From an uncultured Bacteroidales bacterium (GTDB taxonomy: Bacteria; Bacteroidota; Bacteroidia; Bacteroidales; UBA932): a stretch of DNA of 64,000 nt. The number at the start of each line of letters is the position of its first letter. Within the stretch, counting starts at the first letter, position 1. Under the pieces are notes generated by a model. That model did no database searches and was not told the origin of the DNA. It saw only the letters and a program-made list of their open reading frames with translations. The position numbers were made by a program, and so were the translations under genes. The stretch covers positions 62,001 to 126,000 of the forward strand of contig CALUUA010000003.1 in NCBI GenBank assembly GCA_944323845.1. The letters run 5' to 3'. Shown here piece after piece: positions 17,694 through 26,058 of the stretch.

Positions 17694-20600
17694 TCATTTC
17701 ATAGTTCCTATCACTGCCTTGTTCGATTTCCTGTCTATGCATGCGGTCATTGAAGCGGGAGCTTCATACAGTCTGGTGAAATTTCCCTCTTTGATACAGT
17801 TCAGACTTTTTATGAAGGCGCAGTCCATCGCCTTTCCGTCCAGAACAGTGTCTATGGTCAGGTATCCGACCCCCAGTGAAGTGATGTTCTGGAAGAAATG
17901 CGTACCCTGACTCGGCTCTATCCTGTATCCCGGGATGGCGCATTCCACTATTATCCTGGCTTCGGAAATGTTGCTCCACAGTACCGGAATCCCGAGCCAC
18001 GGATCTGATGAGCCCCATCGTCCCGGCCCTATGAGAAGATAGGATTTGCCGCTTGCTTTCATTTCCTTGTTTATCTGCGAGATTTCTTCAGCCATCTCTT
18101 TCGTCCTCGCACTGTCGAAAGAATCGGGGTCTACATATAATATATGGGAAATTCCCCTGATTTCGCCTGCTCCGAGAGCATTCGAGGATCTGATGAACAC
18201 ATGTTCCATCTCGGTTTCGGCCTGTTCGACGGAAATGGCCTGCTCGTCAGCATAATCCACTACAGGCCTTACCTGAAGCAGCTTGATGACGCATTTCTGT
18301 GCCGGATCTTCCGGTATGACGTCCATGGCGAACTCCATTTCCACATCGCACATCATTTCTTCCCTGCATATGTGCAGCAGGTCGGACAATACCTGCGCGA
18401 GGGGATATCTTCCGTATTTCAGTATATAGTCGAACGAGATGATCCGCGGCCCGACAGCGTTTATGCCCGGAACCATCCTGTTGTCAGCCGTGCTGAACGT
18501 GGATGCCACAAGCTCCGGATGGTCGTAGCCTTTAAGCGCTTCCGATACGGGGAGTCTGACGAGATTGACTGCATCGTCACGGGACAGGAGAAAGGCCCCC
18601 GGACGGAGATCCAGTGCATACATCGTCTTCTGGGTGTCATTCAGTGCGATTTTCATATCGGACAGCTGGAGAATCCTTTTCGGGTATTTCGGAATGAAGC
18701 GGAGGGTGTTTCCTCCGTCCACCACTGTCTTGCCGAGGCCGAATGCCAGATTCACCACCCCGTCTTCCGGCTTTTCCTTTCCTATCGGATAGAAATTCAC
18801 GGATCTGGCCACGCCAGACAGCATCGGATAATACAGGTCGCCGTGTGCGCTTCCGCAAATGCTCTGGATGATGACGGCCATTTTCTCTTCGCTGAGCAGA
18901 TTGCCCGTAGTATGTATATAGGAGCGGCTTCCGTTGAAGAAGGCGGAGGCGTAGACGCTTTTGACGGCCTTGCGGAGCAGGCGGAGCATCTGATCCTTGT
19001 TCTCGGTCAGAGGTATCATGTAGGTGGAATACACCCCGGCGAACGGCTGGTAATTGCTGTCTTCGAGTTTCGAGCTGGATCTGACGGCCAGCGGTGTCTC
19101 CACTGTCTTCAGAAATGTCTTGAGTTCGTCTACCAGATCTTCAGGCAGACGCGATGAGACGAATTCGGAAAGTATTTCATCGTCCGAGATATCCGCATCT
19201 ATGACATACTGGAGATCGTTTTCGATGATGAACCTGTCGAAATAGTCGGTGGCTATCACCAATGTGCGGGGAGTGGAAATCTGCACCCCTTCATATCTGT
19301 TCGTGAGCCTGTATTTCGCTATTAGGGTATTGAGGAAAGCCAGTCCGCGGGCCTTGCCGCCGAGAGAGCCTTCGCCAGCACGGGAAAACCAGATGTATTT
19401 CCCGTAGGTGTTCTTGTCGAAGTGGGCGATGATTCCCCGTCCGTTCAGAGCATGATAATCGTGTATCTGCTGGGATACATAGTCCCTCAGTTCCTTGGTG
19501 GTGGCGAAATGATTCTCATGCACGGACTTGAACTGATTCGCCAGAGTGAAAAGGCCGCGGGCGAAGAACCATTTTGAAAGCATGTTCCTCGACGTGTTGT
19601 AGATAAGCACATCGTCAGGTATGGTGTGGATGCATTCCTCCAGCTGGCTGAGGTTGGCCGCACGGCCGTATTCCTGCCTGTCCTTGTCCCTGAAGACGAA
19701 GTCCCCGAACTCGAATTCTTCCCTGATGTATTCCGAGAGCTGGATGATAAGTGTCTTTGAATACTTTTTCAGAAAGCCCACACCCAGTTTTTCCGCCACG
19801 GCGGCCATATCTCCCTGCGAGGACTGGAGAATCACCGGCATGTACGGGTCGTCATTCCTGACAAGCCTTACCAGATCTATCCCGGCATCGGCCTTTTCGC
19901 TGTCCTGCGGGTCGTTCTTGTGAAGGACGAAGCCGACATCCGATATGATGCCGAGCATGTTGTTCCTGTACTTCCTGAAAGTGTTTACAGCGTCCTCGTA
20001 GTTCGTGGCCAGCAATATTTTCGGCCGGGATCTTTTCCTCAGCTTGCGCTGCTTGTCGTTCAGTGTCTCTTTCAGGAATTCCGCGCTCTGTTTGAGCACA
20101 AGTTTGTACAGTTCGGGCAGGTATGTGGAATAGTACCTGACGGAGTCTTCTACCAGCAGGATGGCCTGGACACCCACTTTCAAAATATCGTTTTCAGCAT
20201 TTATCTGATCTTCGTAGAGCTTGACTATGGCTACGATGAGCTCTGCGTTCCCGTTCCAGCTGAAGACATAGTCCACGGAAGACCTGTCCTGTTTTTCGAG
20301 TCTTCGGTGTATTTCTCTGGAAAAGTGCGTCAGCAGGATAAACGGGATATGCTTCTGCAGAGGATTGTCGGAGCTCCGCGACCGGAGATTCCGGGCAAAG
20401 TCGAATATCCCCCTGTCCTTGTCGTTATACATGCATATTACCATGTCTATATGGCTGTCCTTGTCCAGAGCCTTTTCGGCCTCGGCTGAGGAGGTCACCC
20501 AAACGAACTGCGGAGGATTGCTCAGGTTCAGTTCTATGTATTCCTTGTATATCTGGGTCTCTATCTGCCCGTCCTCCTCGAGAATGAATGCGTCGTAATT

Positions 20601-20699
20601 GCTGCAGATCATCAGGATTTTCCTGACCCTGTAGCTCATCAGCGCCCGGAAATCGGTCACTATCAGTTCTTTCAGGCTTACCGGTTCAACAGTGTTCAT
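17694..20699 (-). CDS. Receiver-like plus PPDK-type ATP-grasp (PEP/pyruvate-binding) protein
   Basis: 1001 aa. The N-terminal third has two receiver-like segments. The second (about 175-340) starts ILLVEDSVRYYSTYLPELY and includes GIISDVGFVLH, with an Asp in the phospho-acceptor position. The rest is the N-terminal ATP-grasp domain of PEP synthase/PPDK: GSLGGKARGLAFLN, LAVRSSSKLEDSNYQPFAGV, then MEFAMDVIPED and LLQVRPVVDYAD. The central phospho-histidine swivel domain and the PEP-binding barrel of real PEP synthase are absent, so it cannot do the full reaction alone. A phosphotransfer or signalling role is likely. The gene follows the restriction endonuclease stop by 14 bp and precedes the channel-RyR gene. 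Confidence 0.8.
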   Translation of the reverse strand: MNTVEPVSLKELIVTDFRALMSYRVRKILMICSNYDAFILEEDGQIETQIYKEYIELNLSNPPQFVWVTSSAEAEKALDKDSHIDMVICMYNDKDRGIFDFARNLRSRSSDNPLQKHIPFILLTHFSREIHRRLEKQDRSSVDYVFSWNGNAELIVAIVKLYEDQINAENDILKVGVQAILLVEDSVRYYSTYLPELYKLVLKQSAEFLKETLNDKQRKLRKRSRPKILLATNYEDAVNTFRKYRNNMLGIISDVGFVLHKNDPQDSEKADAGIDLVRLVRNDDPYMPVILQSSQGDMAAVAEKLGVGFLKKYSKTLIIQLSEYIREEFEFGDFVFRDKDRQEYGRAANLSQLEECIHTIPDDVLIYNTSRNMLSKWFFARGLFTLANQFKSVHENHFATTKELRDYVSQQIHDYHALNGRGIIAHFDKNTYGKYIWFSRAGEGSLGGKARGLAFLNTLIAKYRLTNRYEGVQISTPRTLVIATDYFDRFIIENDLQYVIDADISDDEILSEFVSSRLPEDLVDELKTFLKTVETPLAVRSSSKLEDSNYQPFAGVYSTYMIPLTENKDQMLRLLRKAVKSVYASAFFNGSRSYIHTTGNLLSEEKMAVIIQSICGSAHGDLYYPMLSGVARSVNFYPIGKEKPEDGVVNLAFGLGKTVVDGGNTLRFIPKYPKRILQLSDMKIALNDTQKTMYALDLRPGAFLLSRDDAVNLVRLPVSEALKGYDHPELVASTFSTADNRMVPGINAVGPRIISFDYILKYGRYPLAQVLSDLLHICREEMMCDVEMEFAMDVIPEDPAQKCVIKLLQVRPVVDYADEQAISVEQAETEMEHVFIRSSNALGAGEIRGISHILYVDPDSFDSARTKEMAEEISQINKEMKASGKSYLLIGPGRWGSSDPWLGIPVLWSNISEARIIVECAIPGYRIEPSQGTHFFQNITSLGVGYLTIDTVLDGKAMDCAFIKSLNCIKEGNFTRLYEAPASMTACIDRKSNKAVIGTMK

Positions 20700-20713
20700 A
20701 ATTTTTTGGGTCT

Positions 20714-21892
20714 TCAGATACAGAATTTGTTTTGCTTGGATCTGACCTCGGAAATGAATTCTTTTAGTGTCAGGATATTGTCATGATATTTTTTGTCAAA
20801 ACTGGCTTTGTAGGCTTCTGGTACGACTAGAGAGAGATTTTCATGTTTCATTTCCTTGAGTTGGTTACTTGATATGCCTTGTTGCAGCGTGAACAGGTAT
20901 TTGTGTCTGATTCTGTCTGCCTCATTGAGGACCTGCCTCCACCTGTCCTTGCATGTTGTCTTGGCTCCTAAAAATGTCAATCCTTCCGCAGGGAAAATCA
21001 TATTCCGGTATTTCATTATATCCGGAAATATGAAGTCAGGCTTTTTATTGTCTTCAGTAACGGCCTGACAAGAAAATTTGAGCCCATTGATCCTGAATAT
21101 TCTTGCCAGATGATTTTCCAGGGATTTTCCTGCACGGGCCTTTCTTCTGTTCAGAATCCTGTTCGAAAACGATATCAGTGCCTGGCAATCTGGAAATGCG
21201 GACGAATATACCGGCTTGTAGAGCCGTTCTTCCATTTTGCCGAAAATCCTATATTCGGTATCAATCCATTTAAGTATTATGTCCGGAGAATTTATTATCG
21301 ACATTTCTGATATATTGCAGCTTTTGTTGTAAAGCATACATGCAAGTTCTGCCATCTCCTCTGTGCCTGGAAAATCACTGTATCCTGAAACCAGTGTATC
21401 AATCTCGATTTCCAGCTGCCGGTCAGGCGGGAAGGATTCCGTTTTCTGTATGAGTTGGTTAGTCTTGTCAGGATTCAGATTGAAGAAGGCCAGAAAGTCA
21501 TCAATATCTTCGTCTCGTTCCAAAACTATTCCAGTATAATAGTCGTCAGATATTTTGCATATGACAAGAAGATTCCCGACATTGTTTTCATTCAAAAATT
21601 CGAAATTCCTGCCGAACCTTGTGATTCTGTATTCATTTCTTGAACCTTGCCCATAGTATATGAACCTGCTTTCCGTAGTGAATGAATTCTGCCATAATAT
21701 CTTTACGAATTTCTCTTTATTCTTTCCTTTGACACCGGGAATATCGAAGAGTAGCCTGGCAGCGCATTTCGGTATATAAAAACCCGACTGATGTGAACCG
21801 TTCTCTCCTGTATCATTGACTGTGATGAATCTACAGAATGCGTCAGCAGATGAATTTACCTGGTTTATTGCATATTGGCAAATATCACTCAT
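20714..21892 (-). CDS. EcoRII-type type II restriction endonuclease
   Basis: 392 aa, close to EcoRII (about 400). The N-terminal part (about 1-170) resembles the EcoRII effector-DNA-binding domain: DTGENGSHQSGFYIPK, then FIYYGQGSRNEYRITRFGR. The C-terminal catalytic domain (about 210-392) has RAGKSLENHLARIF, PDFIFP (Asp286) and FLGAKTTCKDRWRQ (Lys311, Lys315, Arg317). The spacing agrees with the EcoRII Asp/Lys/Arg residues, shifted by 13 positions. By family it should cut at CCWGG or a related CCNGG-type site and need two sites for full activity. It overlaps the methyltransferase gene by ATGA. The region is visibly more AT-rich than its neighbours, as expected of acquired DNA. Confidence 0.88.
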   Translation of the reverse strand: MSDICQYAINQVNSSADAFCRFITVNDTGENGSHQSGFYIPKCAARLLFDIPGVKGKNKEKFVKILWQNSFTTESRFIYYGQGSRNEYRITRFGRNFEFLNENNVGNLLVICKISDDYYTGIVLERDEDIDDFLAFFNLNPDKTNQLIQKTESFPPDRQLEIEIDTLVSGYSDFPGTEEMAELACMLYNKSCNISEMSIINSPDIILKWIDTEYRIFGKMEERLYKPVYSSAFPDCQALISFSNRILNRRKARAGKSLENHLARIFRINGLKFSCQAVTEDNKKPDFIFPDIMKYRNMIFPAEGLTFLGAKTTCKDRWRQVLNEADRIRHKYLFTLQQGISSNQLKEMKHENLSLVVPEAYKASFDKKYHDNILTLKEFISEVRSKQNKFCI

Positions 21893-23142
21893 AATTCAAG
21901 CAAAGTATTGACAAGATTTTTCGCTACTTCAGTTATAAGAGGCACTACTACGGAATTTCCGCATTGCCTGTACGCTTGTGCTTCCGATACGATGTCTATC
22001 CGATATGTGTCAGGGTATCCCATCAGTCTGGCACATTCCCGTGGCGAAAGCCTGCGAGGATTTTTATTTTCACCTTGCGGAATCAGTATTTCCGAACCGT
22101 CTTTGTAATACCGCGCGCTGAGTGTTCTTGTAATTCCGTCCGGATCTACCAGCCCGTACCCGAATCCGTTTCCTTTTTCCTTGTGTTTTTCGGCATAGTT
22201 CTGCAAATATGTCCATAGCTTGTCGCTTAATGTATATTTCGGATTAATGTCTGTCTCAAGTATATCCCGGACAGCCGGTGTAGTGCCGTCGACTTCCGGA
22301 AATGAAAAACAATCCGATTTGAACAATCTTTTCTTGAAACCGACAATCATGATCCGTTCGCGATGTTGCGGGACAAAGTATTTTCCATCCATGACTTTAT
22401 GGAAAACATGATATCCAAGTTCGTCCAAGGTTCCTTTTATTATACGGAATGTGTTGCCATGGTCATGAGAAACCAGATTCTTTACATTTTCCAGAAAAAA
22501 TGCCTTTGGCCTGTGTTTGCTTATTATTTCTGCAACATCAAAAAATAAAGTGCCTTGAGTTTTGTCCTTGAAGCCCGTCTCTCTGCCAAGGCTCTTTTTC
22601 TTCGAGATGCCTGCAATGGAAAACGGCTGGCATGGGAAACCTGCGCAAAGTACATCGAATCGTTGCGGTATGCATGACTTGACTTCCTTTGTTGTAATAT
22701 CACCGAAAGGCATTTCACCGAAGTTCGCCAGATATGTTGTCTGGGCATATTTGTTCCATTCGGAAGAAAAGACGCATTTGCCGCCGTTTTCCTGCATTGC
22801 GATTCGGAATCCGCCCATTCCTGCGAACAGGTCGATAAAAGTGAAGTCAGGTTTTTCCGGTTCAGGAAAAGGAACATCCATAAACCCTGAAAAGAGATCC
22901 TTTACACCTCCTTCGTTCAGAATATTGATGAATTTTTCCGGTTCAGGCAGAGATTCCAGATACTTATTGATACCTGATATGGCGGTATCGCGAACATATT
23001 TCCTGCTTTCTTTGCGGTTATGCAGGAAATGTGTAATTGCAGCCAATTTGTTGCTTTCGGGTTCTTTCCGAAAGAACTTGACTACATCATCGCAATCTAT
23101 TGCACCGTATCCGTCTACAGATATTCCAGTATTTTTTTCCAT
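21889..23142 (-). CDS. DNA cytosine-5 methyltransferase (Dcm/M.EcoRII-like)
   Basis: 417 aa from the chosen ATG. It methylates cytosine at C5 and protects host DNA from the partner nuclease. Motif I is TFIDLFAGMGGF (101-112). Motif IV has the catalytic Cys171 in AGFPCQPFS. Motif VI is FFLENV, motif VIII QHRERIMIVG, motif IX RRLSPRECARLMGYP and motif X AYRQCGNSVVVPL, with spacing like Dcm and M.EcoRII. The first 98 residues form an extra N-terminal helical extension. In related enzymes such as M.SsoII an N-terminal helix-turn-helix extension represses its own promoter, but that is only a possibility here. An ATG 84 bp upstream lies beyond the promoter and adds a poor hydrophobic leader, so it was rejected. 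Confidence 0.92.
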   Translation of the reverse strand: MEKNTGISVDGYGAIDCDDVVKFFRKEPESNKLAAITHFLHNRKESRKYVRDTAISGINKYLESLPEPEKFINILNEGGVKDLFSGFMDVPFPEPEKPDFTFIDLFAGMGGFRIAMQENGGKCVFSSEWNKYAQTTYLANFGEMPFGDITTKEVKSCIPQRFDVLCAGFPCQPFSIAGISKKKSLGRETGFKDKTQGTLFFDVAEIISKHRPKAFFLENVKNLVSHDHGNTFRIIKGTLDELGYHVFHKVMDGKYFVPQHRERIMIVGFKKRLFKSDCFSFPEVDGTTPAVRDILETDINPKYTLSDKLWTYLQNYAEKHKEKGNGFGYGLVDPDGITRTLSARYYKDGSEILIPQGENKNPRRLSPRECARLMGYPDTYRIDIVSEAQAYRQCGNSVVVPLITEVAKNLVNTLLEL

Positions 23143-23146
23143 GACA

Positions 23147-23154
23147 CAAAAATA
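23147..23154 (-). promoter_or_regulatory. Candidate -7 box (TATTTTTG) for the R-M operon
   Basis: Minus-strand TATTTTTG matches TAnnTTTG and ends only 4 bp before the methyltransferase ATG at 23142. The mRNA would be leaderless or nearly so. It lies 21 bp from the divergent AIPR -7 box. Confidence 0.5.
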
Positions 23155-23175
23155 GGAAAAAAGTATGAAAATAGT

Positions 23176-23183
23176 TAAATTTG
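23176..23183 (+). promoter_or_regulatory. Candidate -7 box (TAAATTTG) for the AIPR operon
   Basis: TAAATTTG matches TAnnTTTG, 73 bp upstream of the AIPR ATG. It faces away from the R-M promoter, so polymerase or a regulator bound at one would interfere with the other. Confidence 0.5.
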
Positions 23184-23256
23184 AAAAATTGAAGGCATAG
23201 GCAGCCATAACCTTCTGAAACATCACAAGTTTTTACAGTAACTAAAACTACATACC

Positions 23257-25278
23257 ATGAATCTGAAAGAATTCGCTCAGGATTTCATTGACACGGCCAG
23301 AACTTCGGCTGAATTGTCGGGTACTGATTATGAATCAGAAATTGTCCAGAGTATTCTGGACTATATGTCGGATAGCGGGGAGGTGATTTCCCCGATCAGA
23401 TGCAATTACAGGAAATCAAGATGCCGCATCAGTGCTTATGATTATAATTCCGAGGCAGAGTCGTTGGATCTGTTTTATTTCGAGAAAGCAGATACAATTG
23501 CAGGTAAAATCAATGACTCTAAAGTGTATCAGGGCTTTAATTACATCATGAAATTTTACAGGGACTCCCTTAATGGTACATTATTGCAGAATATCCCCGA
23601 CAATGACCGCAACGGTGAAGTGGAGGAAGTGGTGAGGCTGGTCCAGAGTTCGAAGGGAAACATCAGTCAGTTGCGGGTGTTCTTCCTTACGGACGGTCTG
23701 ACAGACCCGGGTGTTGTTCCGGCTTCGGTGGAAAGCGACGATGGGGAATATATCATAGAATATATTGTATGGGACATGCAGCGGGTTTACCAGCAGCATA
23801 ATATCAGGGCCGGAAAAGAAAAGGTGGAAATAGATTTTCCTACAAATTACAATACAGAATTACAATGTCTGAAAATGAATGAGCAGAATCCGTATGTGGA
23901 TGCCTATCTGGCCATAATCCCGGGCAAGACGTTGGCCAGAATATACAAGCAATACCAGCATGCTCTTCTCGAAAAGAATGTGAGGACTTTCCTTCAGTTC
24001 AAAGGTAAGGTGAACAAGGAAATCAGGAAGACGTTGCGTGAAAGGCCGGATATGTTTTTCTCATTCAATAATGGAATATCTACAACAGCGAGCGAAGTGG
24101 AATTTACCGAAAATGACGGTACGCTTTACATAACGCGCTTATATGACTGGCAGATCGTAAACGGAGGTCAGACGACAGCTTCCATAGCAGCATCTCTTTC
24201 TGACCGCTCGGTCGATTTGTCAAAAGTTTTCGTGCCTATGAAAGTGAGTGTAATCAAGGATACTGCCCATGCCGATGAAATAGTCAAATCCATTTCAGTT
24301 TCTGCCAATAGCCAGACTGCCATTAAGAATTCTGATTTGTCCGCAAATGACCAGTATCTGGTCGATATGGAAAACTGCAGCCGCTCCATATGGGTTCCTA
24401 ATGGAAGTAATAAGCCGGTTTGCAAATGGTATTTTGAACGTACCCGAGGTCAGTATCTGGATCAACTTGCCCAGCTGAATGGCTATGATGAAAAAAGTTT
24501 CAGAATAGAATATCCGAAAAACCAGAAGGTCACCAAAACTGATATAGCAAAATATGAAGTCTCATGGCGCCAGCGTCCATACGATGTCTGCAAAGGTGCG
24601 GAACGGAACTATGTTACTTTCGTAGCGGAAATCAAAAAAGACAGACCTGTCATTACTCCTGCATATTACAAGAGAATTATCGCAGAGTGTATATTGTTCA
24701 ATACGATTGATGCTATTGTAAGGTCAAAGGATCTGGGGGGATACAAAGCCAATATGAATGCATACATCATGTCGTCTATTTCCATTCTTTCGGAAGGAAA
24801 TCTTGATTTTACGTATATCTGGGAGCATCAGGAAGTCCAGCCGGAAGTCGCAAGGAAAATCGAACTCCTTGTGCCGGTTGTATGGAAGCACTTGACTGAA
24901 ACGGCGACAGGGTTACAGTCTTCGAATGTCAGCGAATGGTCCAAGAAGACAGACTGCTGGAGCCGGCTTAAATTGAAACTCGCGGATATCGAAAAATTCA
25001 GCGAAGAATATTTACAGAAAGAAATCAATGAAGACGGCTCCTTCTTGAATGAATCGCAGCAGAACAAGATCAAAGAAGCGGAATCATACCCGGCACAGTA
25101 TTGGTTCGCTTTGGCCGACTGGGCTAAATCCAATAATGCCATGACTCCGATCGACCGTCATTCTGCGTATAATTTCGGCACTTTGCGTTCGCAAAACAAA
25201 CCTTTCAAGTCATTGAAACAGGCTCTGACAGCATTGAGGATAGCCAAAATGGCCAAAGAACAAGGATTCAACGCATAA
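23257..25278 (+). CDS. AIPR-family (abortive infection phage resistance) protein
   Basis: 673 aa. The central AIPR domain (PF10592) is recognisable by MFFSFNNGISTTAS, the core WQIVNGGQTTASIAASL (about 298-314) and ISVSANSQTAIKNSDLSAND (about 347-366). Members include proteins of lactococcal abortive infection and many ORFs beside restriction-modification systems. The biochemical activity is not settled. The N-terminal region has AESLDLFYF (about 77-85), loosely like the core strands of PD-(D/E)xK nucleases, but this is weak. It diverges from the methyltransferase with 114 bp between the start codons. The duplicated-domain gene follows 17 bp downstream, so the two likely form an operon. Confidence 0.85.
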   Translation: MNLKEFAQDFIDTARTSAELSGTDYESEIVQSILDYMSDSGEVISPIRCNYRKSRCRISAYDYNSEAESLDLFYFEKADTIAGKINDSKVYQGFNYIMKFYRDSLNGTLLQNIPDNDRNGEVEEVVRLVQSSKGNISQLRVFFLTDGLTDPGVVPASVESDDGEYIIEYIVWDMQRVYQQHNIRAGKEKVEIDFPTNYNTELQCLKMNEQNPYVDAYLAIIPGKTLARIYKQYQHALLEKNVRTFLQFKGKVNKEIRKTLRERPDMFFSFNNGISTTASEVEFTENDGTLYITRLYDWQIVNGGQTTASIAASLSDRSVDLSKVFVPMKVSVIKDTAHADEIVKSISVSANSQTAIKNSDLSANDQYLVDMENCSRSIWVPNGSNKPVCKWYFERTRGQYLDQLAQLNGYDEKSFRIEYPKNQKVTKTDIAKYEVSWRQRPYDVCKGAERNYVTFVAEIKKDRPVITPAYYKRIIAECILFNTIDAIVRSKDLGGYKANMNAYIMSSISILSEGNLDFTYIWEHQEVQPEVARKIELLVPVVWKHLTETATGLQSSNVSEWSKKTDCWSRLKLKLADIEKFSEEYLQKEINEDGSFLNESQQNKIKEAESYPAQYWFALADWAKSNNAMTPIDRHSAYNFGTLRSQNKPFKSLKQALTALRIAKMAKEQGFNA

Positions 25279-25295
25279 AATAATTTTCATCCGTT

Positions 25296-25964
25296 ATGGA
25301 AACTGAAGACAAGGCCACTACACGGGCTCCAAAGAAGATTTTGCGAGTAACGTTCAAGGATGGAACCGTTATCTGCTATAAGAATGTCACGACAACATAT
25401 ATAGAAGCCCTTAGGAAAATAGGTGTTGACAATATAAGAAAAGCCAACCTGGAAATCGGCCATTTGCCGCTTTTGACCAAGGTCCCGTATCCGCAGTATG
25501 AAGATTATATGAAGGGGATCGGCGGAGGATGGTACGTAAATGTCCAGAGCGACAGTTCCCAGAAATATATGCAACTGATGTCAATAAAAAATATAGCTGG
25601 ACTGGACTTTGATGTGGAAATCGGAGAAGATATTGTCCCGGTAAGCAGTAAGCAATATGTAAAGTCCCGGCAAAGTTCTGAAAGTATCCTGGTCCGACTT
25701 CCTGACGCTACATATATCGGAGCCAGAAGTGCCAAGGACGTATATGTCCAGACCTTGAAATACATGGGACTGGAACTCATACGGCAGAAATGCCTGGAAT
25801 TTTCCGGAAAAGAGTGCGTCACCAGGTTCAAAAAATATAATGGCCAGGTTCAGACAGATGACGGTTATTGGATCACCCTGCCTAATTCTACCAAAGACAA
25901 AGTCAAGGCCATAGAGTTCTTGTCATCACGCCTTAAGGCTGGGCTGACGGTTAGTCTTGTATGA
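25296..25964 (+). CDS. Unknown protein made of two diverged copies of one domain
   Basis: 222 aa, family not recognised. It consists of two related units. The first (about 15-112) begins ILRVTFKDGTVICYKN and continues YIEALRKIGVDNIRKANLE, GGGWYVNVQSDSSQKYMQL. The second (about 128-222) begins ILVRLPDATYIGARS and continues YVQTLKYMGLELIRQKCLE, DDGYWITLPNSTKDKVKAIE. Each unit reads as strands, then a helix, then a GxW/GYW turn, then a helix and a final strand. No catalytic motif, signal peptide or membrane segment is visible. It starts 17 bp after the AIPR stop, so it is probably a partner, regulator or specificity subunit of the AIPR protein. The function is unknown. Confidence 0.75.
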   Translation: METEDKATTRAPKKILRVTFKDGTVICYKNVTTTYIEALRKIGVDNIRKANLEIGHLPLLTKVPYPQYEDYMKGIGGGWYVNVQSDSSQKYMQLMSIKNIAGLDFDVEIGEDIVPVSSKQYVKSRQSSESILVRLPDATYIGARSAKDVYVQTLKYMGLELIRQKCLEFSGKECVTRFKKYNGQVQTDDGYWITLPNSTKDKVKAIEFLSSRLKAGLTVSLV

Positions 25965-26003
25965 TGAGAAAATAAATTGCATTCAGGAGGGGAGTGATGA
26001 TAA

Positions 26004-26026
26004 TATTGCCCGGATTTCGGGCAATA
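26004..26026 (+). terminator. Hairpin after the AIPR operon, possible terminator
   Basis: TATTGCCCG-GATTT-CGGGCAATA is a perfect 9-bp stem with a 5-nt loop, 39 bp after the last gene of the AIPR operon. It is followed by AAAATTG rather than a T-run, so intrinsic termination is uncertain. Confidence 0.45.
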
Positions 26027-26050
26027 AAATTGTCTATTCGATAATTTCAT

Positions 26051-26058
26051 TATTTTTG
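26051..26058 (+). promoter_or_regulatory. Candidate -7 box (TATTTTTG) for the lipoprotein gene
   Basis: TATTTTTG matches TAnnTTTG, 85 bp upstream of the ATG at 26143. A partial ATTG at 26029-26032 lies near -33 spacing. Confidence 0.4.

Noticed and set aside
17694..20699. Annotation as a functional phosphoenolpyruvate synthase
   Set aside because: The phospho-histidine domain and PEP-binding barrel are missing; only the ATP-grasp part is present behind receiver-like segments.
20714..25964. The accessory island as a prophage or transposon
   Set aside because: No integrase, transposase, terminal inverted repeats or flanking tRNA are seen; its mobility is inferred only from composition and gene type.
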